A stretch of 64,000 bases of DNA. It comes from Mesorhizobium sp. Its GTDB lineage: Bacteria; Pseudomonadota; Alphaproteobacteria; Rhizobiales; Rhizobiaceae. The notes under the pieces are model-generated. The model had not been told where the DNA came from. It saw only the letters and a list, made by a program, of their open reading frames with translations, and ran no database searches. Shown piece after piece: positions 1 to 9,300 of the stretch. The stretch is from contig NZ_JANJTZ010000028.1 of assembly GCF_024710845.1 (NCBI RefSeq), forward strand, positions 96,324 through 160,323. Reading direction: 5' to 3'. Made by a program: the position numbers and the translations under genes. Position 1 is the stretch's first letter. Each line of letters starts with the position of its first letter.

Positions 1-426
1 GCGGTCGAGCACGATGTCGCCGACCTTCAGCACGCTGGACAGGACCTCAGGCTTCGCGCGGCGTAGCAGCGCCCGCACCCGCGCCATGAACTCGGGCGTC
101 GAGAACGGCTTGACGAGATAGTCGTCCGCTCCGGTCGATAGCCCGCGCACGCGGTCGCTCTCCTCGCCGCGCGCGGTCAGCATGATGATCGGCAGGCGTT
201 CGGTCTCCGCGCGCATCCTGAGCCGGCGGCAGAGCTCGATGCCGGAGACCGCCGGAACCATCCAGTCGAGTACCAGAAGATCCGGCACGCTTTCCTGCAG
301 GCGAAGCTCGGCTTCGTCGCCGCGTGTGATGATCTCGACCTGATACCCTTCCGCTTCGAGGTTGTAGCGGAGGAGGACGCCCAGCGGCTCCTCGTCCTCC
401 ACCACCATGATCTTCGGTGCAATCAT
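1..426 (-). CDS. phoB: Phosphate regulon response regulator PhoB (3' end cut by window edge)
   Basis: This is the DNA-binding response regulator of the phosphate-starvation response. The visible 142 codons form the receiver domain: acidic pocket EDEE near residues 10-13, phospho-acceptor Asp54 in LVLDWMVP, the LTARGEE stretch and YLVKPF with the conserved Lys. The OmpR-type winged helix lies beyond the left edge. The ATG at 426 gives the canonical OmpR-family N-terminus (MIAPKIMVVEDEE). It is the last visible gene of the pst operon, 14 nt after phoU, so it is probably autoregulated through the Pho box upstream of pstS. Confidence 0.95.
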   Translation of the reverse strand, partial: MIAPKIMVVEDEEPLGVLLRYNLEAEGYQVEIITRGDEAELRLQESVPDLLVLDWMVPAVSGIELCRRLRMRAETERLPIIMLTARGEESDRVRGLSTGADDYLVKPFSTPEFMARVRALLRRAKPEVLSSVLKVGDIVLDR

Positions 427-440
427 TTCGTCCGATTTCC

Positions 441-1145
441 TCAGGCGGCTGACATTGCCGCCGTCTCGTCCACCTTGGGACGGTTGGCCGGCAGTTGCGT
501 CCCGGTCATGACGTAGTAGGCGTTCTCCGCGATGTTGGTCACATGGTCGCCGATCCGTTCCAGGTTCTTCGCGCAGAACAGGAGATGCGTGCAGGCGGTG
601 ATGTTGCGCGGATCCTCCATCATGTAGGTGAGGAGCTCGCGGAAGACGGCCGTATACTGGATGTCGATCTTCTCGTCGTCCGCGCGGAGCACTTTCAGGG
701 CTTCGGGGTCGCGGGCGACATAGTCCTGGATGACGTTCTCGACCTGGGTCAGAACCAGACCGGACATCGAGTCGATCGAATGTGACAGGTTGCGCGGTGT
801 CGCCGTCTGCCCGACCGCGCCGACGCGCTTGGCGATGTTCTTCGCCAGGTCGCCGACACGTTCCAGGTCGGCCGCCATGCGGATCGCGCCGACCACGGCG
901 CGCAGGTCCTGCGCCATCGGCTGGCGCTTGGCGATCAGCGTGATCGCCGCGTCGTCGAGCTCGCGCTGCTTGGCGTCGAGAATCGCGTCGTCCGAGACGA
1001 CGCGCTGTGCCAGCGGATTGTCCGACGCCAGCAGCGCCCGCGTGGAGCCGGCGACCATCGAACCGGCTAGGTCGCCCATCTCGCGGATCAGACGGTCGAT
1101 GTGTTCGAGTTCCTGGTCGAAGGAAGTGACGGTGTGCTCGCCCAT
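441..1145 (-). CDS. phoU: Phosphate signalling protein PhoU
   Basis: PhoU is a cytoplasmic negative regulator that connects the PstSCAB transporter with the PhoR-type kinase and PhoB. The 234-residue length is typical. Two repeated helical modules are visible, each with the family's metal-binding-like pattern: one around DLERVGDLAKNIA and one around NLERIGDHVTNIAEN. It begins MGEHTVTSFDQEL and lies 29 nt after pstB and 14 nt before phoB, which fits one transcript. Confidence 0.96.
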   Translation of the reverse strand: MGEHTVTSFDQELEHIDRLIREMGDLAGSMVAGSTRALLASDNPLAQRVVSDDAILDAKQRELDDAAITLIAKRQPMAQDLRAVVGAIRMAADLERVGDLAKNIAKRVGAVGQTATPRNLSHSIDSMSGLVLTQVENVIQDYVARDPEALKVLRADDEKIDIQYTAVFRELLTYMMEDPRNITACTHLLFCAKNLERIGDHVTNIAENAYYVMTGTQLPANRPKVDETAAMSAA

Positions 1146-1174
1146 GATGTTGTCCTCGTCGCTCGCTCGATCGG

Positions 1175-1990
1175 TCAGCCGAAGCGGCCGGTGATGTAGT
1201 CCTGGGTGCGCTTGTCGTCAGGGCTGGTGAACATCTTGTCCGTCGCCCCTTCCTCGACCAGGTAGCCGAGGTGGAACATCGCCGTGCGCTGCGACACGCG
1301 TGCCGCCTGCTGCATCGAGTGCGTCACGATGACGATCGTGTAGTTCTGCCTGAGCTCGTCGATCAGTTCCTCGACCTTGGCGGTGGCGATCGGGTCGAGC
1401 GCCGAACACGGCTCATCCATGAGGATGACCTCGGGCGACACGGCGATGGCGCGCGCGATGCACAGCCGCTGCTGCTGGCCGCCGGACAGTCCGGTGCCCG
1501 GTTCCTGAAGGCGGTCCTTCACCTCGTTCCACAGCGCGGCCTTCTTCAGGCTCGACTCCACGACGGCGTCGAGTTCGGCCTTGGACTTCGTCAGCCCGTG
1601 GATGCGCGGGCCATAGGCGACGTTCTCGTAGATCGACTTCGGGAACGGGTTCGGCTTCTGGAACACCATGCCGACGCGGGCGCGCAGTTCGACGACGTCG
1701 ATCTTGGGATCGTAGATGTCTTCGCCGTCCAGCGTGATGTCGCCGCCCACCCGGCAGATCGGGATGGTGTCGTTCATCCGGTTCAGGCAGCGCAGGAAGG
1801 TCGACTTGCCGCAGCCCGAGGGGCCGATCAGCGCCGTCACCTGCTTTTCGCGCACGTCGAGATCGACGCCGAACAGGGCCTGCTTCTCGCCATAGTGGAC
1901 AGTGACCTGCCTGCCACGCATCTTTACGACGGGTTGTTGCGTCATCGGATTCAGCTTCTGTTCGATCGCGGCTTCGTTGAACACGTTCAT
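1175..1990 (-). CDS. pstB: Phosphate ABC transporter ATP-binding protein PstB
   Basis: ATPase of the high-affinity phosphate importer. The 271-residue protein has Walker [10 protein letters not shown], the signature LSGGQQQRL, Walker B VILMDEP followed by CSALDP, and the switch His in VTHSMQQA. These and the PstB-specific N-terminal wording ([11 protein letters not shown]) make the call firm. The ATG at 1990 is used; an internal Met at residue 16 is a possible later start. It follows pstA after 14 nt and precedes phoU. Confidence 0.96.
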   Translation of the reverse strand: MNVFNEAAIEQKLNPMTQQPVVKMRGRQVTVHYGEKQALFGVDLDVREKQVTALIGPSGCGKSTFLRCLNRMNDTIPICRVGGDITLDGEDIYDPKIDVVELRARVGMVFQKPNPFPKSIYENVAYGPRIHGLTKSKAELDAVVESSLKKAALWNEVKDRLQEPGTGLSGGQQQRLCIARAIAVSPEVILMDEPCSALDPIATAKVEELIDELRQNYTIVIVTHSMQQAARVSQRTAMFHLGYLVEEGATDKMFTSPDDKRTQDYITGRFG

Positions 1991-2004
1991 CTCTTTCTAC
2001 TCCA

Positions 2005-3600
2005 TCACCAGCGGCGTTCGAAGCGCTTGCGCAGGACGACGGCGATGGCGTTCATGAGGATCAGGAACCCGAGAAGGACCATGATCGCCGCCGACGTCTT
2101 CTGCTGGAACGCGGGCTCGGGGAAATCGGCCCACATGAAGATCTGGACCGGAAGGATGGTGGCCGGCTCGGTGAAGCCGCCAGGAATGTCGACGATGAAG
2201 GCGACCATGCCAATCATCAGCAGCGGCGCGGTCTCGCCGAGCGCATGCGCCATGCCCAGGATCGTGCCGGTCATGATGCCGGGCATCGCGAGCGGAAGGA
2301 CGTGATGGAAAACCATCTGGACCTTGGACGCGCCGATTCCCAGCGCCGCTTCCCGGATTGACGGCGGCACCGCCCGCAGCGACGCGCGCCCGGCGATGAT
2401 GATGATCGGCAACGTCATCAGCGCCAGGACCAGACCGCCGACGACCGGGGCGGAACGCGGCATGCCGAAGAAGTTGAGGAACACCGCGAGGCCGAGCAGG
2501 CCGAAGACGATCGACGGCACCGCCGCGAGGTTGTTGATGTTGACTTCGATCAGGCTCGTGAGGCGGTTCTTCGGAGCGAACTCCTCGAGATAGATCGCCG
2601 CCGCCACGCCGATCGGAAATGCCACGCCGATCGTCACGATCAGGGTCAGGAACGAGCCGACGACCGCGCCCCACACGCCGGCGAGCTCCGCCTCGCGGCT
2701 GGCGCCGGATGTGAAGAAGATTGTGTTCCAGGTGTTCGTGATCGCGCCATCGGCCTTGAGGCGGTCGAGCCAGACGATTTCCCTGTCGGTGATCTTGCGG
2801 CTCGCTTCCGGCGTCGTGATCGTCCTCAGCACGGCGGGCGACGCCGTCGAGACGGGAGCGTCGAGCGCCTCGTAGACAATGCCCTTGGCGGTGTTGCCAG
2901 GGCCGACCTCGGTCAGCTTGACCGTTCCGCCCCCGGCGTCGAGCAAAAGCGATGCGGCGCCGCTGGTCAGGCGCAGGATCCCGCCCTCCGCCTCGATGGC
3001 CCCGGCACCGCGCGCAAGACGCGCAATCGTATCATCGGAGAAGGTCACGGCAACGTCGCCGCTCGCACCGGACACCGTCACGCCCGACAGCGGTTGCGGC
3101 GCGGCGCTTTCGGCGAGAAGCCCCTTGAAGTAGAGATCCGCGAAATCGTCGAGCGGCACCTGAACGTCGACCGTCTTGCCGGCGAGCGAGGTGTCGTTCT
3201 CCACCTGCTGGCGAAGGATGACCCCCGACCCGGTGGAAACGATGCCACGCAGAAGGCGGCGTTCCTGGCGGCCGGTCACATCCGGAAACTTGGCGCCGAC
3301 CGCTTCGTTGACGGGACCGGCATAGTCAAATCCAGCGCGCGCTGCGGGATCGGCCGGGACCGCCGAGAGATCCACCGGCAGGGTGAGATAGTTCATCCGG
3401 AACGCCGGAAGGCCCTGCGTCACGATCGTCGACAGCAGAAGCAGCAGGAACAGCGCGGCCAGGCCGACGGCGCTCGCGCCCAGCCATTTGAAGCGCAACT
3501 CGGCGCCGTAGCGGGCCTTCAGCCGAGCTTTTGCGGCGGCATCCGTGTGGATGCCCGGCTTGCCGCGTGGCGAAAGCGGAGTGGCGACGATATCAGTCAT
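2005..3600 (-). CDS. pstA: Phosphate ABC transporter permease PstA (with long N-terminal DUF3333-type domain)
   Basis: Inner-membrane permease subunit of the Pst importer, 531 residues. An N-terminal TM near residues 30-50 is followed by a large extracytoplasmic region of roughly 250 residues like the DUF3333 extension of alphaproteobacterial PstA. The C-terminal half is a BPD_transp_1 permease with the EAA loop (IREAALGIGASKVQM). The start is the ATG at 3600 (MTDIVATPLS), which overlaps the pstC stop by 8 nt (ATGACTGA) and implies translational coupling. A longer open frame upstream lies inside pstC and is not credible. Confidence 0.94.
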   Translation of the reverse strand: MTDIVATPLSPRGKPGIHTDAAAKARLKARYGAELRFKWLGASAVGLAALFLLLLLSTIVTQGLPAFRMNYLTLPVDLSAVPADPAARAGFDYAGPVNEAVGAKFPDVTGRQERRLLRGIVSTGSGVILRQQVENDTSLAGKTVDVQVPLDDFADLYFKGLLAESAAPQPLSGVTVSGASGDVAVTFSDDTIARLARGAGAIEAEGGILRLTSGAASLLLDAGGGTVKLTEVGPGNTAKGIVYEALDAPVSTASPAVLRTITTPEASRKITDREIVWLDRLKADGAITNTWNTIFFTSGASREAELAGVWGAVVGSFLTLIVTIGVAFPIGVAAAIYLEEFAPKNRLTSLIEVNINNLAAVPSIVFGLLGLAVFLNFFGMPRSAPVVGGLVLALMTLPIIIIAGRASLRAVPPSIREAALGIGASKVQMVFHHVLPLAMPGIMTGTILGMAHALGETAPLLMIGMVAFIVDIPGGFTEPATILPVQIFMWADFPEPAFQQKTSAAIMVLLGFLILMNAIAVVLRKRFERRW

Positions 3601-4981
3601 ACTGTTCCCGATACTTCTTGACCACGCGAAGGGCGATGACGTTGAGCGCGAGGGTCGCGCAGAACAGCACCAGTCCGAGCGCAAACGCCGCGCGGGTCTT
3701 GGCACTGTCGAATTCCTGGTCGCCGACCAGAAGGGTTGCGATCTGGACCGTGATCGTCGTCACCGCCTCCAGCGGATTGACGGTCAGATTGGCGGCCAGG
3801 CCCGCGGCCATGACCACGATCATCGTCTCGCCGATCGCCCGGCTGACCGCGAGCAGCATGGCCGAAACGATGCCCGGAAGCGCAGCCGGAAGGACGACCT
3901 TGCGAATGGTCTCCGATTTTGTCGCGCCCAGCCCCGCCGATCCGTCGCGCAGCGATTGCGGCACGGCATTGATGACGTCGTCCGACAGCGACGACACGAA
4001 GGGAATGATCATGATCCCCATCACCACGCCCGCCGCGAGCGCCGATTCCGAGGCGACGCTGAGGCCGACCAATTGGCCGAGATCGCGGAAGAACGGAGCG
4101 ACGGTCAGCGCCGCGAAGAAGCCGTAGACCACCGTCGGGATGCCCGCCAGGATTTCCAGCACGGGCTTTGCCACGGCGCGAATGCTCTTGCTCGCGTAGT
4201 CGGACAGATAGATCGCCGACATCAGACCGACGGGCGCGGCCACCAGCATCGCGATGAAGGTGATCAGCAGCGTCCCGGCGAACAGGGGAATGGCGCCAAA
4301 AATGTCTTCGTTGACCTCGCCGGCTGCGGTTCCCGCACCTGTGAAGGCGCTCTGGGGCGACCAGTGGAGCCCAAACAGGAACTTGAGGACTGGAATCTCG
4401 CCGAAGAACAGAAGCGACTCGAAGATCAGCGAGAGCACGATACCGATCGTCGTCAGCACCGCGACGACCGAGCATGCGATGAGAAACACCCGCACGACCC
4501 GCTCGACGACATGTCGCGCACGGAACGAGGCGGTGATGTTGCGGTAGGAATAGAGGAAGCCACCGACGGCGAGGAGGGCGCAGACGACCCCGATGATGGT
4601 GAGACTTGTCGTATGGAGCGACCGGTAGACCGCGGCGGCAGCCTCCTTTGTGGAATCCGTGAAGCCGACCAGGCCGCCGAACGCAATCGCCTTGGCGTCG
4701 CGGACGAAAGCTTCGATCTGCGGAACGCCCTGTCCCGCGAGTTCGGCCGCGAAGCGCGATTTGATGATCGAGGTTTCGATGCCGGGCGACGCCAGTCCCC
4801 AGACCACGAGGGCGAGAAGCGCCGGCAACGTGGCAAACAGGGCGACATAGGTCCCGTGTTGGGACGGCAGGGAATGCAGCTTGTGCACTTCGCCGCCGAT
4901 GACCGTGACGGCCTTTGAACGGCCGGCGAAATAGCCTGCGACACCAACGGCGGCGAGCAGAACCAGAATGTAGAAGACCAT
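3593..4981 (-). CDS. pstC: Phosphate ABC transporter permease PstC
   Basis: Inner-membrane permease partner of PstA, 462 residues, longer than the approximately 320-residue enterobacterial form, as is usual in rhizobia. It begins with a TM (FYILVLLAAVGVAGYFAG) and an N-terminal PstC-type domain, then a core permease with the EAA-like loop LRDGSAGLGATKSE. The C-terminus reads ALNVIALRVVKKYREQYD. It lies 112 nt after pstS, with a strong hairpin in the gap, and overlaps pstA. Confidence 0.95.
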   Translation of the reverse strand: MVFYILVLLAAVGVAGYFAGRSKAVTVIGGEVHKLHSLPSQHGTYVALFATLPALLALVVWGLASPGIETSIIKSRFAAELAGQGVPQIEAFVRDAKAIAFGGLVGFTDSTKEAAAAVYRSLHTTSLTIIGVVCALLAVGGFLYSYRNITASFRARHVVERVVRVFLIACSVVAVLTTIGIVLSLIFESLLFFGEIPVLKFLFGLHWSPQSAFTGAGTAAGEVNEDIFGAIPLFAGTLLITFIAMLVAAPVGLMSAIYLSDYASKSIRAVAKPVLEILAGIPTVVYGFFAALTVAPFFRDLGQLVGLSVASESALAAGVVMGIMIIPFVSSLSDDVINAVPQSLRDGSAGLGATKSETIRKVVLPAALPGIVSAMLLAVSRAIGETMIVVMAAGLAANLTVNPLEAVTTITVQIATLLVGDQEFDSAKTRAAFALGLVLFCATLALNVIALRVVKKYREQYD

Positions 4982-5053
4982 GAACCCGTGCCCCCAGATA
5001 CTATGGCGCTAGGCGATGCTCGGCGCCGCGGCCGGGCCATGCGGCAGGGAAAC

Positions 5054-5080
5054 GGCCCGGGCGATTTGCGCGCCCGGGCC
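5054..5080 (-). terminator. GC-rich hairpin between pstS and pstC (attenuator or mRNA stabiliser)
   Basis: A perfect 10-bp inverted repeat (GGCCCGGGCG at 5054-5063, CGCCCGGGCC at 5071-5080) with a 7-nt loop lies 14 nt beyond the pstS stop. On the minus strand it is followed by GTTTCC, not a long T-run. It is therefore more likely a partial terminator or a 3'-end stabiliser that lets pstS be made in excess of pstCAB-phoUB than a full stop. Confidence 0.6.
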
Positions 5081-5093
5081 GGATATTATCCTA

Positions 5094-6098
5094 TCACGAG
5101 CCGAACGGCTTCAGTGCCTTCGCCTCTTCGGCGACCTTGGCGCGATCCGCATCCGGAAGCGGGATCAGGCCCTTGTCGGCGAGGTAGCCTTCCGGACCCC
5201 AGGCTGCGTCATTGGTGTATTCGGCAATGAACTCGGCCATGCCGGGGATGACGCCGACATGTTCCTTCTTGGCGTAGATATAGAGCGAGCGCGAAACGCC
5301 GTAGTCGCCCGACGCGATGTTCTCGAAGGTCGGCTCGACGCCGTCGACCTTGTGGCCCTGCAGCTTGTCGGCGTTCTGGTCGAGGAAGGAGAAGCCAAAG
5401 ATGCCGAAGGCGTCCTTGTTGGCTTCGAGCTTCTGGACGATCAGGTTGTCGTTCTCGCCGGCTTCGATGAAAGCGCCGTCTTCGCGGATTTCGCCGCAGC
5501 CCTTTTCGTTGGCGGCCTTCACTTCAGCCTGGCAAGCCGCGTCCATGACGAGCTCGACGAAGGCGTCGCGGGTGCCGGATGTCGGCGGCGGGCCGAGCAC
5601 TTCGATCTTGGTCGCCGGCAGCGTGGCGTCGACATCGGCCCAGGTCATGTAGGGATTGGCGACGACCTTGCCGTCGACGGCGACGTTCTTGGCGAGCGCC
5701 TTGAAGATCTGGTCCTTGGTCAGGTCGACGACGGCGCCGGCCTTGGAGTTCGCCAGCACGATGCCGTCGAAGCCGACCTTGATCTCGACCGGCGTGACGC
5801 CGGCGGCCTTGCAGGTCTCCAGTTCCTTCGCCTTCATGGCGCGCGAGGCATTGGTGAAGTCGGGGGTGTTCTCGCCGACGCCGGCGCAGAACAGCTTCAT
5901 GCCGCCGCCCGTGCCGGTGGACTCGACGACCGGGGTCTTGAACTGACCGCCCTGGCCCAGCTTCTCGGCCACCGCGGTGGTGAACGGAAACACGGTCGAC
6001 GAACCGACGATCTGGATCTGGTCGCGCGCTGCGGCGACGCCCATGGAAGCGGCGAGGGCGAGCGACGCCGCCGAAGCCGTGAGAAGGAGTTTGTTCAT
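5094..6098 (-). CDS. pstS: Periplasmic phosphate-binding protein PstS
   Basis: Periplasmic phosphate receptor of the Pst importer, 334 residues. A Sec signal peptide (MNKLLLTASAASLALAASMG, cleavage near AAA-RDQ) precedes the mature protein, which opens with the phosphate-contacting IVGSSTVFPFT. A second ligand-loop segment, PTSGTRDAFVE, is also present. It is the first gene of the operon, about 80 nt downstream of a clear Pho box, so phosphate starvation should induce it. Confidence 0.96.
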   Translation of the reverse strand: MNKLLLTASAASLALAASMGVAAARDQIQIVGSSTVFPFTTAVAEKLGQGGQFKTPVVESTGTGGGMKLFCAGVGENTPDFTNASRAMKAKELETCKAAGVTPVEIKVGFDGIVLANSKAGAVVDLTKDQIFKALAKNVAVDGKVVANPYMTWADVDATLPATKIEVLGPPPTSGTRDAFVELVMDAACQAEVKAANEKGCGEIREDGAFIEAGENDNLIVQKLEANKDAFGIFGFSFLDQNADKLQGHKVDGVEPTFENIASGDYGVSRSLYIYAKKEHVGVIPGMAEFIAEYTNDAAWGPEGYLADKGLIPLPDADRAKVAEEAKALKPFGS

Positions 6099-6161
6099 TT
6101 GGGGCTCTCCCGTTCGGAATTCGTATGGAATTCTGTGAGCCGCCTCGAAGGCGACAGGGGG

Positions 6162-6195
6162 GCATTAGCGGGGCAATGTTACAGCTGGATGACAG
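6162..6195 (-). promoter_or_regulatory. Pho box and -10 element of the pst operon
   Basis: The minus strand reads CTGTCAT-CCAG-CTGTAAC (6195 to 6178). These are two 7-bp PhoB half-sites 11 bp apart, nearly the textbook consensus. A -10-like TAATGC follows 10 nt later (6167-6162), as in PhoB-dependent promoters where the Pho box replaces the -35. The start codon of pstS (6098) lies about 64 nt further on. Confidence 0.85.
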
Positions 6196-6287
6196 TTTTA
6201 TGTAGGGAATAATTCACCGCGCCGCCTCGACTGCCGACGCGGGCGGACCGTGGTCGGCGAGTCGGCGAGCAGGACCCCGGAATCGCT

Positions 6288-6305
6288 TGCCAATCGGGAT
6301 TGGCA
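6288..6305 (-). terminator. Short inverted repeat just after the hybrid kinase gene
   Basis: TGCCAATC and GATTGGCA form an 8-bp perfect dyad (6288-6295, 6298-6305) starting 5 nt past the stop codon of the kinase. No T-run follows on the minus strand, so a role as terminator is only suggested by position. It also lies about 90 nt upstream of the pst Pho box. Confidence 0.35.
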
Positions 6306-6310
6306 GCCGT

Positions 6311-9300
6311 TCAGCCGGCGACGCGACGGGCAGCCGCCTTTTCCATCCAGAGTTCGACCTTGGCGAGAAGCGCGTTGGGGCTGATCGGCTTCGACAGATA
6401 GTCGTCCATTCCCGCGTCGATGCAGCGTTCGCGGTCGCCCTTGAGCGCATGCGCCGTGACGCCGACGATCGGGATGTGCCCGCCCTCCACGGCTTCCCGC
6501 TCGCGGATAGCTGCCGTCGCCTCCAGCCCGTTCATCCCCGGCATCGAAACGTCCATCAGGATCATGCGCGGATGCAGCGACCCGTATGCCTCGAAAGCCC
6601 GCCGGCCATTGTCGACGATCTCGAACGTGTAGTCCGTCTCGCCCAGAATCTGCGTGAACACCAGCTGGTTCACTTCGTTGTCCTCGGCGACGAGGATGTC
6701 GATGCCTGGCGCGCCACCGGCCCGGCGGGTCGCCGCGGCGGCGGACCGCGAGGTCTCCTGGGCCGGTGCCTGCGCGGGCAGCTTCTCGGCGCGCGCACTC
6801 TGGTCCGCCTCGATGACCGGCGGCGCCCGATGACGCTGGATCGTGGTCACCAGCGCATCGAGAAGCGCCGACGACCGCGCCGGCTTGATGAGATGCGCAT
6901 TGATGTCGAGATCGCGGTAGCTCTTGTTCGACAGCGACTGATCGACCGACGTGAGCAGGATCAGCGGCGTGTCGCCGAGTGCCGGGTTGGCGCGGATGAT
7001 CCTCGCCACGTCGGCGCCGGTCATCCCCGGCATCTGGTAGTCGAGGATCACGCAGTCGACCTTGAGCCCCAGCCTCGAAGCGGTCTCGAGCACGAGGAGG
7101 CCTTCCACGCCGCCATCCGCCGCGCAGGCGTCGAATGCCCAGGAGTTCATCTGCTCCATCAGGATGGCGCGGTTGACCGGATTGTCGTCGATCACGAGGA
7201 TGCGCGCACCGGTGACGTCGAGCGGCGCGTGGCGGCGGGGTTTCTGGTCGGCGGCCACGGGAAGCTCCAGGCTTACCGAGAAGGTGGAGCCCTTGTTCTC
7301 TACGCTTTCGACGTCGATACGGCCGTGCATCATGTCGACGAGCCGGGAGGTGATCGCGAGACCGAGGCCGGTGCCCTCATGGCGGCGGGTCGAAGACCCG
7401 TCCACCTGGCTGAACTTCTCGAACACGAGCTGCAGCTTGTCGGCCGGGATGCCGATGCCCGTGTCGGTGACGGCGATCGTCAGCCTGCTGCTGCCGCCGC
7501 GCGTCTCGCCGGCCACGTTGACCAGGACATGGCCCGAATCGGTGAACTTGACCGCATTGCCGACGAGATTGGTGATGATCTGGCGGATTCGGCCGACATC
7601 GCCGACGAAGAGCGCCGGGAGATCGGGCTGGACGCGGACGATCAGCTCGAGGTCCTTTTCCTTGGCCCGCGTCGACACCAGCGTCGCCACATCCTCGATC
7701 GCCTCCGCGAGATTGAAGGGCGCGGGATCGAGAACGAGCTGTCCGGCATCTATCTTCGAGAAGTCGAGGATATCGTTGATGATCGTCAGCAGTGCGTTGC
7801 CGGACTTCACGATGATGTCGGTGAAGGTCCGCTGCTTCGCATCGAGATTCGACTTGGTGAGCAGTTCGGCCATGCCCAACACGCCGTTCATCGGCGTGCG
7901 GATCTCGTGGCTCATGTTGGCGAGGAATTCCGACTTGGCCCGGTCTGCCAGCACGGCGCGGCGCTGCGCCTCCTCCAGTTCCCGCTCGCGCTGCTTGAGC
8001 TCCGTCACGTCGGAACTGGAGCCGATGAGGTGAACCGTGCCGTCGCCAAGTGTCAGCCGGCTCTTGCGCGCGATCAGTTGCCGGCTCGACCCGTCGCGAT
8101 TGGGCACCGTTTCCTCGGTCTCGTCGACGTTCCCCGTGGCCAGCACACGCAGGTCGCGCTCGGCGAATTCGGCGCCCTGCGCGCCGAAGAGCTCGCGATC
8201 GGTTCTTCCGGCTGCCTCATCCTTGTCGATGCCCGTGAGCGAGCACCAGGCCTTGTTGACGAAGCGGATGGAGAGGTCGTCGTCCTTGACGTAGGCGGCG
8301 ACCGGCAGTTCGTCGAGCACGTGGCGGAACAGATCGATCTGCCGCATGTACTCCCGCAGCGCGCCCTCGCGTTCCTTCAGCTCCGTGATGTCGACCCTGA
8401 CGCCGACAAACGTTCCGTCGGAAGTGCGCGTATCGAACACCTGGTACCATTTCCCGTCCGGGTTCAGGCGCTCGCTGACGGAATGGCGCATGTCGTAGCG
8501 GCGCGCATAGCCATCGATCCAGGCGGCGCGGTCGGTGTCGTAGAGGGCGTCGAGTTCAAGATCGCCGCTGGTGCGGAAATATCCCGCGTCATGGGCGGCC
8601 TCCAGCGCGTCGCGCAGATGCTTGCCCGGCTGCATGGCGTCGACCAACGCCGGAAGAGATTCCTGTATCAGCCGGTTGGACAGCACGAATCGATTGTGCC
8701 GGTCGTAGATGATGACGCCGGCCGGCAGCGACTCGATGACGTGCTCCAGGCGCTGGCGGGCTTCTTCCGCATCCGTCTCCCGGCGCTTCATTTCCGTGAT
8801 GTCGAAGATGGTGCCCGCGACATAGTCGTTGCCGCTATCGGTCCGGATCCGGTTCTTGCGGACGACCCTCGACCGGCCGATTCCCTGGAACTCGAAGTTC
8901 TCCTCCACCTTGTACGGCTCGCCCGTCTTGAGGACCTGACGTTCGGTGAGTTCGAATTGCGCCGCTTCCGCGGGGGTGACGAAATGGCCGCCCAGCTTGC
9001 CGATCATCTGCGCGGGCTTCACGCCGAACAGGCTCGCAAAGGCCTCGTTGACATAGACGAAGCGAAGCTGTGAGTCCTTGACGAAGAGCGGGTCGCGGAT
9101 GCCGTCGATGACCGCGTCTGCGAGACGGGTCCGTTCGAGCGCCTCGGCAAGCTCGGCCTCTCGCTGCTTGAGGTCGGAGATGTCGAAATAGGTGACGAGC
9201 CGTTTGCCGCCCGACAGTACCGTGACCTCGTAGACCATGGTGCAGCCGTCGGCGCGGCGGAACTCCCTCGGCGCCACGCTGCCCGCCGAAATTTCGGCCA

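Noticed and set aside
3545..4918. 457-codon plus-strand frame opposite pstC
   Set aside because: Extremely Asp/Arg/Gln-rich antisense shadow; pstC is unambiguous.
6287..9073. 928-codon open frame on the plus strand opposite the hybrid kinase
   Set aside because: Its product is low-complexity Arg/Asp/His-rich with no domain; high G+C leaves antisense frames open. The minus strand has a full kinase architecture.
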